Positions 1-7,414 of a DNA stretch of 15,486 nt are shown here, piece after piece. Below the pieces are notes generated by a model that saw only the letters and a list, made by a program, of their open reading frames with translations, was not told the DNA's origin and made no database searches. The position numbers and the translations under genes were made by a program. The stretch spans positions 1-15,486 of the forward strand of contig DUOF01000043.1 of assembly GCA_012839015.1 (NCBI GenBank), written 5' to 3'. Source of the DNA: a bacterium. GTDB taxonomy: Bacteria > Bacillota_I > Bacilli_A > RFN20 > DUOF01. Within the stretch, counting starts at the first letter, position 1; every line of letters begins with the position of its first letter.

Positions 1-471
1 CGACGCGAATGTCTAGTTAGCAAAAGAAGAAGGGTTGATATGAATATAATTGATGACTATGATATTGGCAATTTGGATGCTGCTAGAGCTCTTGAAGCCT
101 ATTACAATGAAGCCTTCATCATGGAAGTGAGCAATATTATGGTAAATGAAGATAAATACAATGAAGAATTTATTAGGGACATTAAGGAGTTTTGTTATAG
201 CAAAAATGAAATAAGCAATCCCTTCTTAAGTAAGTTAGAATCTGGTAGCTTATACTTCTATAAGTATATTAATAGAAAGATGAATAAGATTAAACCTTAT
301 GCCTTAAAGCATATTGGTAAAGAAGGCGAAACCTATGATTCTAGAACATGGGACCATATCATTAGTAAGTATGATGGCGAGGCCCTAATAGAAGATAGTA
401 ACTACTTGTTTAATGTAGAACATCAACTATTTACAAATGACACACTAGGCGATAGGAACAATACAAGGTAA
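1..471 (+). CDS. C-terminal part of a predicted HExxH-family array protein (5' end outside window)
   Basis: The frame is open from base 1, so this is the last 156 residues of a longer protein and not a gene starting at the ATG at 40. The residues before that ATG read RRECLVSKRRRVD and match RRECKYSKRERTD of the complete paralog downstream (its residues 704-716). 153 residues follow that point in the paralog and 156 here, so the tail is full length. It then carries the family's C-terminal module: an alpha-helical stretch, PFLSKL, YINRKM, an HIGKEGETYD segment (also HLGIEGEIYE in the 4911 gene), W-D-x-I-I and KYD. No membrane segment is present. The next gene starts 18 bases after its stop, so the two are probably co-transcribed. 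No SD precedes the ATG at 40 at a convincing distance. Function is unknown. By homology the missing part should contain the HExxH motif, which lies outside the window. Confidence 0.8.
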   Translation, partial: RRECLVSKRRRVDMNIIDDYDIGNLDAARALEAYYNEAFIMEVSNIMVNEDKYNEEFIRDIKEFCYSKNEISNPFLSKLESGSLYFYKYINRKMNKIKPYALKHIGKEGETYDSRTWDHIISKYDGEALIEDSNYLFNVEHQLFTNDTLGDRNNTR

Positions 472-489
472 TAACCAAGGGAAAAAAAC

Positions 490-3060
490 ATGACCAAACT
501 AGAAAAAGCTGTAAAACTACTATTTACAAACTCATCCCATAAACATGTGATAGAAAATTTAAAGGGAGAAAACTGGTCCAAGTTTTCTAGTGCCAAGAGA
601 CTAGCAACCCTTCAAGACATAGAGAATATAATCGCAGAGATCTGTGAAAGAGAACCAATTACTTTAGGTGTTTCTGATCCATATAATACTCTTATCGGTG
701 TCACACAACCAGGAAATGTAAGTAATAAAATAATTGAAGGGAAGGACACCCCTTACTCATTTATAAGAAACCATTTTTACGAATTAAGGATCGCAGAAAT
801 ATTCTCAACAATAGAAAATGAAAATGCGGAAAATGAAGTTCCAGAAAATTTATATAAGATATGGGAAAAGAATAACTCATTTTCTTGGTTTAATGAGGAA
901 GAAGGTTGCTTCCTAAAAGAGGATCATCCTGATTTTAACTATCAGCCGATAATTGCAAATGCTCATGACTTTTCAAATGCAGCAGTAAAAGAAGTAATAA
1001 AATCAGTGTATAGGCATGGAGGGTTAGATAATTATATAGAATCTTTTTATATTAACGATCTTCCAAGGTATCGAGCCTATGAGAACAAAACGAGACAAGA
1101 CAAGGTACTTAAAGAAATTGTTGAAAAAGATGAACTTTATGAATCTCAAATAGATGAACTATTAGAATTTTATATCAATGAAGAGACAAAAGTAGAAGAT
1201 GCACATACTGCCCTGTTACACTTTGCCCTAATACCCGCCCTAAGTCAGTTTTATGAGGCAAAATTTAACGAAGCAATAATCGAGGAACTAGTTTATCGAG
1301 AATTAGCAAGTTATGGTATCACTAGAAATATAGACTTTGAATATATAGATAGGACTAATCTAAATAACTGTGTTTATAATATCACTAGCAATATAGTTGA
1401 TAATATCCACTTAGTTGACAGGGATAAACTACCTGCTGGCCTTATTGAAGAAATTATAACTAATAAGAATGAGACACCACATAATTTAATTGATCAAACA
1501 ATCGCACCTACAGCAAGGTTATTAAAGTATATTTATCATGATTTAAAAGATAAAGTATGTACAACTATTACTACCTACAGTGACAATCCTCTTTATATTG
1601 AGGAAATAGATAAATTCGACAAGATGTATGCCGATTCATTCGAGAGAGTAATTGAGGAATATTATGGATTAGAATTTGACGATTACTATCATAAACTTGT
1701 TAGTTCCTTAAAAAATAGAAGGAGTGAAAACTTCTATGTTAGACCCAAAAAGGATAATGAATTTGAAAATGAACTCATCGGTGAAGTTTTAAAAATCGCC
1801 AGTGATTTACATTCTAGAAACCATAAATATTTAACACCCCAGCACGAAAGTGATGTATTCAATAAACTAGAAGCGAAAATAAGTGAGTATTATGGCGTTG
1901 AACCAGTTAAAATAGTGATTAATGAGTCATCCGAGAATATGATTCAAAAAAACTTCTCAGAGAAAGGTGAAATCCTTGGTGGATACCTAGGTATGCCTGG
2001 GGGCGGAGTAATCCTACTTGAAAAGAAAAAAGATGATACCCAATACAGGTTACTAAATTCTTATATCCATGAAAAAAGACACCACCTGCAACAAGCTGCA
2101 ATGGAGGGTAAAGTTGACTATAAGAAACTTGGTCTAAGCAAAAATGAGTTAGACCTAATAACAATTAACTATAAGACACATGGTTACCTAGCTATTAGTA
2201 ACTACGTAAACGATAAGATCGATGAATACGTAGCTCAACCCCTAGAAAGAGATGCTTATAGATGGTCGAATAAGTTTACATTCGAATTAATTAAAAATAT
2301 TGAAGAACTTAAAGGTAAGGACGCTGCTATTCCTGAGTTCTTATTCGAAATTGCCTCTGGTTGTCCCTATACTCAACTAAGCGAAGCTGAACTAGAAAAA
2401 GCCTTTACTAAGACGGTAGAGAGATGGAAGGTTAATCTAAAACAAATCAATAACTTTGAAGAAAGATACGCTAAATTGGAAGATAATATGGCTAATTTGT
2501 CTGTTCTAAGTGATGATGACTTTTATTACTACTTCAATGAATACATCTTTGCAAACTTTAGTGAGCGAGAAAAGAAAGCTATCTTAAGTGAATTAGATCG
2601 AAGGGAATGTAAATACTCCAAAAGGGAGAGAACTGACTTTGATGATCCCCGCTATGACACTTTAATAATGGGAGATGCTAGTGAGGCACTAGAAATTTAC
2701 TACAAGGATACCTTTAGAAGGATCATCGAAGAAGGTATAAAAACCATGCCTGATTCTAATGATGAAGTATCTCAAGGCTTTAAGAAGTTTGTTCAACCAG
2801 GTTATGATAAATCAATTTTAAATAAGAACGATCAAGTTAATTTGTATGAAAGTCAATTCCTAGACGAAAAATTAAACCAAATAAAAGCTGCTGCCACTGA
2901 CAACTTTGCTGGTGGGGTAGACCCACACTATGAACTTATTTGGAACGGCATTATTGCTAAATATGATTATGAAGCTAATATAAAAGAGATAAAGGAACTA
3001 CTTAACCAAAAACTAGAGAAGGATAAAACCGTTAACAACCAAAGTAATCTTAATAGATAA
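490..3060 (+). CDS. Two-half predicted zinc metallopeptidase-like protein, fused form (856 aa)
   Basis: I do not recognise this as a named family. It is a large, charged, mostly helical protein with no signal peptide or membrane segment, so cytosolic. The C-terminal half (about 425-856) has HEKRHHLQ with H527-E528-x2-H531, the zinc-peptidase signature. It is followed by QPLERDA (583-589), where E586 is a candidate third ligand, then a FYYYFNEYIF block and SELDRREC (700-707). The N-terminal half (1 to about 424) shows the same columns in decayed form: YELRI (97-101) in place of HExxH, QPIIANA (152-158) and EELVYREL (265-272). It closes with YYGLEFDDYY (391-400), which matches the C-termini of both split-pair proteins. 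The protein therefore looks like an internal duplication with one potentially catalytic half. The ATG at 490 has CAAGGGA seven bases upstream. It follows the preceding paralog by 18 bases. Substrate and role are unknown, and the peptidase call is inference from motifs. Confidence 0.85.
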   Translation: MTKLEKAVKLLFTNSSHKHVIENLKGENWSKFSSAKRLATLQDIENIIAEICEREPITLGVSDPYNTLIGVTQPGNVSNKIIEGKDTPYSFIRNHFYELRIAEIFSTIENENAENEVPENLYKIWEKNNSFSWFNEEEGCFLKEDHPDFNYQPIIANAHDFSNAAVKEVIKSVYRHGGLDNYIESFYINDLPRYRAYENKTRQDKVLKEIVEKDELYESQIDELLEFYINEETKVEDAHTALLHFALIPALSQFYEAKFNEAIIEELVYRELASYGITRNIDFEYIDRTNLNNCVYNITSNIVDNIHLVDRDKLPAGLIEEIITNKNETPHNLIDQTIAPTARLLKYIYHDLKDKVCTTITTYSDNPLYIEEIDKFDKMYADSFERVIEEYYGLEFDDYYHKLVSSLKNRRSENFYVRPKKDNEFENELIGEVLKIASDLHSRNHKYLTPQHESDVFNKLEAKISEYYGVEPVKIVINESSENMIQKNFSEKGEILGGYLGMPGGGVILLEKKKDDTQYRLLNSYIHEKRHHLQQAAMEGKVDYKKLGLSKNELDLITINYKTHGYLAISNYVNDKIDEYVAQPLERDAYRWSNKFTFELIKNIEELKGKDAAIPEFLFEIASGCPYTQLSEAELEKAFTKTVERWKVNLKQINNFEERYAKLEDNMANLSVLSDDDFYYYFNEYIFANFSEREKKAILSELDRRECKYSKRERTDFDDPRYDTLIMGDASEALEIYYKDTFRRIIEEGIKTMPDSNDEVSQGFKKFVQPGYDKSILNKNDQVNLYESQFLDEKLNQIKAAATDNFAGGVDPHYELIWNGIIAKYDYEANIKEIKELLNQKLEKDKTVNNQSNLNR

Positions 3061-3086
3061 CCTAGTTTTGACCCTATAAGTAAAGA

Positions 3087-3116
3087 TTGTTATATAAATA
3101 CGGGCTATGTTATAAT
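3087..3116 (+). promoter_or_regulatory. Predicted promoter with extended -10
   Basis: TTGTTA at 3087-3092, an 18-base spacer, and TATAAT at 3111-3116, preceded by TG at 3108-3109 to give an extended -10. Transcription would begin near 3123, almost on the SD GGAGG (3123-3127) of the degenerate copy, so the leader would be only about 13 bases. No other clear promoter was found before the split gene pair at 3613-6269, so this one probably drives that pair through the remnant. Confidence 0.6.
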
Positions 3117-3135
3117 TAATTTGGAGGCGCACATT

Positions 3136-3626
3136 ATGTACGAAAACAGGTTAGATTATTTACTAGAAGAGTTATTTATCAATCCTAGTGATGATAATAG
3201 GTTACATAAATTTTTAGACCCTAGTAATTGGGAAGAAGCAACCCTTGAAACTAGAACAAAGTTCCTAAAGTTTTTCATTGATGCTGCAGGAATGGTCTTT
3301 ATAGGGATATCTTTAAAAGTTGGGATGACGAAGAGCACATTAGAAACCCTCTTCTAAGCAAACTCAATATCGCAGATATATATTTTTCTCAGTATATGTA
3401 TGATAAACTAACTAAGGTGGAGGACATCTTAAGGGAGGATCCACTCTTCAATCAGTTAGAATGGGACAAAGTCCTAACTAAGTATGATTACAAGAGATTC
3501 ATTAAAGATGTTGAACATTTACTTGGTAAGAGTAAAGAGGAACTTATCATAGATAAAGACAATGATATTTATAAAACAATTAACACTAGGCAATCACTAA
3601 GGGGGTCGGAGTATGAAAGCATTTAA
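3136..3626 (+). pseudogene. Collapsed copy of the array protein: N- and C-terminal ends in different frames
   Basis: Two reading frames overlap here. The first starts at the ATG at 3136 behind a perfect GGAGG (3123-3127) and ends at 3357. Its early part (a Trp-centred NWEEATLETR segment) matches the N-terminus of the other array proteins. The second frame is open from 3282 to 3626 and carries their C-terminal module: RDIFKSWDDEE, NPLLSKL, YFSQYMYDKL, W-D-K-V-L and KYDYKRFIKDVEHLL. Compared with the 856-residue paralog, roughly 650-700 codons between these ends are missing, including all the HExxH and QPxExDA region, and the two ends sit in different frames. An internal deletion with an out-of-frame junction near 3282-3303 explains this best. 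The promoter and SD are intact, and the last 14 bases overlap the start of the next gene. A slippery-type heptamer (TTTAAAA, 3312-3318) lies in the overlap, so expression by frameshifting cannot be excluded. Confidence 0.7.
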
Positions 3627-4905
3627 TAAAATAGAGAACGAACTCATTAACAATCCTAATTATTTTAAATTATTAGAAGGTTTTCACTTTGATAACTGGA
3701 CTAACATTACGGCATTTGAAAGGTTTAGAATATTCGAAGCAATCGATCATCTAGTTGAAGACTTAATAGGGAAGGATTTGCTTCCAAAAGACGAACAAGG
3801 CGATCTAAACCTACCAAAAGAGTATTACCAAAAATCAGAACTTTTTGGTTTACTGCCCACGTTTCAAGAAAGGTATTCTAATCCGATTGTAGCCTTAAGA
3901 GAGTACTTTAAAGAATTAAGACTAAAGTATCAAGTGGGAGTAATAAATAAGGAGAACAAGGGTAGCGATTTAGATGAGGATACGTATCAAAACCTAAAGG
4001 TGAACTACAATCAATCAGTTGTAGATTATGATATTGTCCCATTTGCTGAAGGACATGATTTATATTTACATCAACCGATGATGGTAGATGCTTATGAATA
4101 CGCTGATAAGATGTTAGACCTAACCTTTAAGAACTTACCAGGAGTTCACCCTTTAAGGGGTCAGGTAGAGTTATATCTATGTAACGACAGGGTTATGCAT
4201 GATTCAATTAAGAGTGAAGCAAAAAGAGCTAAAGCTCTAAAGATAATAGAGGAAAAAAGTGCTGCGATTGATGTAGAGTTAGATGAAATATTTGGTTTCT
4301 TTGAAAAAATTGATACAGAGATGATAGAAGACCTAGAGGATGATAAATTAGATTGTCTTATTTCTCCTCTATTTGATCACATATTACCATCTAATGTTAG
4401 ATCTAGCCTGAGCAAAGAATACGCCGCTCGCAAATTAAGGCTACTAGGCATTAATAAATCTCTTCCTGATGTAATTATGAGTGATAATAACCCCAACTTT
4501 GTTAATACTACGGACCTAATAAAAAGGGGAATTATTTACAACTTAGATGACTATAACGCCGATCCTAAGATAGTTAGGGATTTAAAGATTAACACTTATA
4601 AGAAAGGTGATAAATTAGTTAACTATATTTTAGATAAGAATATAGATCACTATATTCAACCAGTAAGCTTATTAAAGAATAGTATAATTAATGAGAACAA
4701 GAAAACAATTACTAAAAGCCTTAGCAAGCACTTTAAGAGCCCTAAGATAATAAACGTGCTTGATAGATTTAGCGTTATGGAAGAAAGAATTATTGCTAAG
4801 GTAATAGAGCGCTACTATGGTTGTAGTTTTGAAGAATATTATGAAAAGTTAGTAAAGAAGATGGAAACTAGAATAACTAAACAAAATCCATCGATATCGA
4901 GGTGA
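3613..4905 (+). CDS. Split-form N-terminal half (predicted non-catalytic partner, 430 aa)
   Basis: Unrecognised family; cytosolic, charged and helical. It matches the N-terminal half of the 856-residue paralog from end to end: a Trp-containing start (DNWTNITAFERFR), EYFKELRLKYQ (97-107) at the HExxH column, HQPMMVDA (153-160) at the QPxExDA column, SKEYAARKLRLLGI, and the closing RYYGCSFEEYY block (from about 400). The two histidines of HExxH are replaced (K100 and L104) while E101 and R103 remain, and the Glu of QPxExDA is replaced by Met157. It is therefore predicted not to bind zinc in the usual way. The start ATG at 3613 has AAGGGGGT upstream and overlaps the preceding remnant by 14 bases. 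Its stop lies just before the start of the next gene, within that gene's SD. The arrangement suggests translational coupling and a protein that works with the next gene product; the partnership is inference. Confidence 0.8.
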   Translation: MKAFNKIENELINNPNYFKLLEGFHFDNWTNITAFERFRIFEAIDHLVEDLIGKDLLPKDEQGDLNLPKEYYQKSELFGLLPTFQERYSNPIVALREYFKELRLKYQVGVINKENKGSDLDEDTYQNLKVNYNQSVVDYDIVPFAEGHDLYLHQPMMVDAYEYADKMLDLTFKNLPGVHPLRGQVELYLCNDRVMHDSIKSEAKRAKALKIIEEKSAAIDVELDEIFGFFEKIDTEMIEDLEDDKLDCLISPLFDHILPSNVRSSLSKEYAARKLRLLGINKSLPDVIMSDNNPNFVNTTDLIKRGIIYNLDDYNADPKIVRDLKINTYKKGDKLVNYILDKNIDHYIQPVSLLKNSIINENKKTITKSLSKHFKSPKIINVLDRFSVMEERIIAKVIERYYGCSFEEYYEKLVKKMETRITKQNPSISR

Positions 4906-4910
4906 GTAGG

Positions 4911-6269
4911 ATGAATGAAATAGGAAATTTCTTTAATGCATTAAAAAACACTAATAAGGCATGGCAGACCATTAGTCAGTTTCATTCTAGTAACTTTGAT
5001 AAACTAAATGTGTTTAATAAGAAACAACTAATTATCGAACTAGAACAACAAGTGGCCTCTATATACGAAGAGACCCCGGTAGATATTGTCTTTTCTAATG
5101 ATGATATGGACCTTCATGGGAGTTATGATTTTGATTCTATTTCTATTAATGAAAATATATTAGATAGTATTAACCCATATGAGTTACTATTTATCTATTT
5201 TCATGAAAGAAGACATAAACTACAGTTTGATATTAGTGAAGGTCATAATCCTGCTAAGCTTAACATTGATGAGGACACCAAAAAAGACTGGAAGAGAAAT
5301 ACAAACAAGGACAGTTTCTTGATGCTGGCTAATTATTTTGAAGCGGAGGAGGAAAATTTGTTATATTCATACCAACCGATTGAATATGACGCCAACAATC
5401 AGGCATTTTTAACAACTGTTGAAATCTCACATGAACTTGCCAGAGAGAAAGGCAGTGATAAGAGGGTTAAGGAATTCCTATTATCCCAAGTCATGTATAA
5501 CCCGATTTTCCATAATGAGAACAGAGAAAAAAACTTGAATGAAATAAAAATGATTTGGGACAAAAATGATAAGATCATCAATGCCTGTAAGGACAAACTT
5601 AACTACTTTAAGAAAAATTTAGAAACAATTAATAGATTGAGGGACAATGAGTTCTATTATTATTTTAATGAATACATTTGGTTTTATCTAGATAACGTAG
5701 AACGTACTAAAGTAATGCAGGAATTAAATTATCGTGAACTAGGTGAAAAGGGTGCTAGGGAAGTTAATCTTTTAGACATTATTGAAGATACCTTCAAAAA
5801 AGGTGATGAGAACCCGCCTGCAGCCTACGCACTTCATAAATTCTATAAAGCGGCCTGTATCCATGAGTTAAATTATGTCCTTAACTATAAGAGTGATGAA
5901 GACTATGAGTTCCTACAAGAAGTAAAACTAAATCTATATAAGACACCCGATAAGAAACATATTAACTTTATTGACAATATAAAGTACCCGCTTCAAAGCA
6001 GGGTCCAACCATATGGACTCTTCGAGGCTGATTATATAAATGGTAAAATGTCTAGGTTATACCCCTTTGGTATGGAACACCTAGGGATCGAGGGTGAAAT
6101 ATATGAACATGTTAAGGCTTGGGATTACTATTTAAATTTCTATGACAAAGAAAGCCTAAAAAAGAAAATAGAATTGATGTATGGTGACTTTGATATCTAC
6201 TATAAGAAGATGATTGATAAAATGACACAAAACCGCAAAAAGCAACAAGAAAACACTAAAAACTTATAG
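4911..6269 (+). CDS. Split-form C-terminal half: predicted HExxH zinc metallopeptidase-like protein (452 aa)
   Basis: This matches the C-terminal half of the 856-residue paralog. It has YFHERRHKLQF with H98-E99-x2-H102, then YQPIEYDA with Q155 and E158, then EFYYYFNEYIW and QELNYREL (270-277). The C-terminal module follows, with YINGKM, HLGIEGEIYE and W-D-Y-Y, and the protein ends with MYGDFDIYYKKM. The HExxH-to-Glu distance (H102 to E158) is 56 residues, against 55 in the fused paralog. The predicted ligands are two His and a Glu, as in gluzincin peptidases. That family placement is inference. No signal peptide or membrane segment is seen. An in-frame GTG at 4902 overlaps the previous stop, but the ATG at 4911 has GAGGTGA (4899-4905) at good spacing and is preferred. 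A hairpin terminator follows immediately, so this gene closes the array operon. The substrate is unknown. Confidence 0.82.
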   Translation: MNEIGNFFNALKNTNKAWQTISQFHSSNFDKLNVFNKKQLIIELEQQVASIYEETPVDIVFSNDDMDLHGSYDFDSISINENILDSINPYELLFIYFHERRHKLQFDISEGHNPAKLNIDEDTKKDWKRNTNKDSFLMLANYFEAEEENLLYSYQPIEYDANNQAFLTTVEISHELAREKGSDKRVKEFLLSQVMYNPIFHNENREKNLNEIKMIWDKNDKIINACKDKLNYFKKNLETINRLRDNEFYYYFNEYIWFYLDNVERTKVMQELNYRELGEKGAREVNLLDIIEDTFKKGDENPPAAYALHKFYKAACIHELNYVLNYKSDEDYEFLQEVKLNLYKTPDKKHINFIDNIKYPLQSRVQPYGLFEADYINGKMSRLYPFGMEHLGIEGEIYEHVKAWDYYLNFYDKESLKKKIELMYGDFDIYYKKMIDKMTQNRKKQQENTKNL

Positions 6270-6278
6270 AAATAAATT

Positions 6279-6301
6279 AATAGACGAAAGTCTATTTTTT
6301 T
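6279..6301 (+). terminator. Rho-independent terminator of the paralog array
   Basis: AATAGAC (6279-6285), loop GAAA, GTCTATT (6290-6296), running into a T tract that ends at 6301. The stem is a perfect 7 bp. It lies 10 bases after the stop of the HERRH gene and separates the array from the glycolytic operon. Confidence 0.85.
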
Positions 6302-6315
6302 AATCGATTGAAAAA

Positions 6316-6344
6316 TTGACCCATAAAAATTATTAAATTATAAT
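6316..6344 (+). promoter_or_regulatory. Promoter of the glycolytic operon
   Basis: TTGACC (6316-6321), a 17-base spacer, and TATAAT (6339-6344): nearly the ideal housekeeping sigma-factor promoter. The predicted start of transcription is near 6351, which leaves a leader of about 27 bases before gap. No obvious operator or catabolite-response-like palindrome was found around it, and no cggR-type gene precedes the operon. Confidence 0.85.
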
Positions 6345-6377
6345 AATTATATTGAAGGCATGAAAGGGGAAATAAAT

Positions 6378-7406
6378 ATGTCAATAAAAATTGCGATTAA
6401 TGGATTTGGAAGAATCGGTCGTTTAGTCTTTAGAAGAGCCGTGGAATCAGGAGAGTTTGAGGTAGTTGCTATTAATGATTTATCAAGTGCTGCTAACCTT
6501 GCTTATTTATTAAAATATGATAGTGCACAAGGTGTATTTAAAGGACATGAAATTAGTCATGATGATAATAATATAATTTTTGATGGGAGAATAATACCAG
6601 TATATAGCGAGAAGAACCCTGCTGATATCCCTTGGGATAAAAATGAAGCAGAACTAGTCATGGAATGTACCGGTAGATTTAGAACTAAAGATAGCGCAGG
6701 AGCCCATTTAGGCGGCAGCGTCAAGGGTGTTATTATCAGTGCCCCGGCAGACAAAGATACTCCAACATTTGTTTATGGTGTAAACAGTGATGAGTTAACT
6801 AGTGAAGACACAGTAGTATCAGGTGCTAGTTGTACTACTAACTGTCTAGCACCAGTTATGAAGGTGTTAGATGAAAATTTTGGGGTAGAGGGCGGATTTA
6901 TGACTACTGTCCATGCCTACACAAACGATCAAACAAACCTAGATATGGTTAAAGAAAAAGACTTTAGAAGAGGTAGAGCAAGTGCTGCTAATATAATCCC
7001 GACTACAACTGGTGCTGCAAAAGCACTAAGCCTAGTCTTGCCAAAAATGAAAGGTAGAATGCACGGTATCTCAATGAGGGTCCCTGTTATTGATGGATCA
7101 GTTGTCGACTTAACTATTACTCTAAACAATAAAGTAACTATTGAAGAAATAAATAACGCTATGAAAGAAGCTAGTGAGACTAACCTAAAAGGTGTTTTGG
7201 AATATAGTGATGATCTATTGGTATCTAGCGATATCATAGGTAGTACCTATGGTGCTGTATTTGAGTCTAACCAGACAATAATTTTAGATAACCCTGATGG
7301 GAAACAATATGTGAAGGTTTTAGCTTGGTACGATAATGAGTATGGGTATACTTGCCAATTCATGCGTCTAGCTAAGCTAATGGCAGAAAAACTAAACTTA
7401 GTTTAG
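6378..7406 (+). CDS. gap: Glyceraldehyde-3-phosphate dehydrogenase, type I
   Basis: Cytosolic tetrameric enzyme that oxidises glyceraldehyde 3-phosphate to 1,3-bisphosphoglycerate with NAD+ and phosphate. The 342-residue protein has the Rossmann start IKIAINGFGRIGR, and AINDL with D34 at the position that usually selects NAD over NADP. The active-site segment GASCTTNCLAP has catalytic C152, HAYTNDQ has H179, and NIIPTTTGAAKAL and the C-terminal WYDNEYGY are also present. The frame also has an ATG at 6360, but the ATG at 6378 sits seven bases after AAGGGGA (6364-6370) and gives the family's normal N-terminus. It is the first gene of the operon, behind a strong promoter. Its position before pgk and the NAD-type Asp fit the glycolytic direction (GapA-like) rather than the gluconeogenic one. 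Confidence 0.98.
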   Translation: MSIKIAINGFGRIGRLVFRRAVESGEFEVVAINDLSSAANLAYLLKYDSAQGVFKGHEISHDDNNIIFDGRIIPVYSEKNPADIPWDKNEAELVMECTGRFRTKDSAGAHLGGSVKGVIISAPADKDTPTFVYGVNSDELTSEDTVVSGASCTTNCLAPVMKVLDENFGVEGGFMTTVHAYTNDQTNLDMVKEKDFRRGRASAANIIPTTTGAAKALSLVLPKMKGRMHGISMRVPVIDGSVVDLTITLNNKVTIEEINNAMKEASETNLKGVLEYSDDLLVSSDIIGSTYGAVFESNQTIILDNPDGKQYVKVLAWYDNEYGYTCQFMRLAKLMAEKLNLV

Positions 7407-7414
7407 GTAGTAAG

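Noticed and set aside
40..471. Independent 143-residue gene starting at the ATG at 40
   Set aside because: The frame is open to base 1, and the residues before the ATG match the conserved RREC..SKR.R block of the paralog, so this is the end of a longer protein.
1919..2164. Reverse-strand open frame of 81 codons opposite the HEKRH region
   Set aside because: It lies entirely opposite a conserved motif region of the fused protein and has no supporting homology or promoter.
4902..4910. GTG start for the HERRH protein
   Set aside because: The ATG at 4911 is well spaced from GAGGTGA (4899-4905), whereas the GTG lies inside that SD.
6360..6377. ATG at 6360 as the gap start
   Set aside because: It has no SD. 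The following ATG at 6378 has AAGGGGA and gives the normal GAPDH N-terminus.
6929..7237. Reverse-strand open frame of 102 codons inside gap
   Set aside because: It lies opposite strongly conserved coding sequence, and its product resembles no protein family; it is a shadow of gap.
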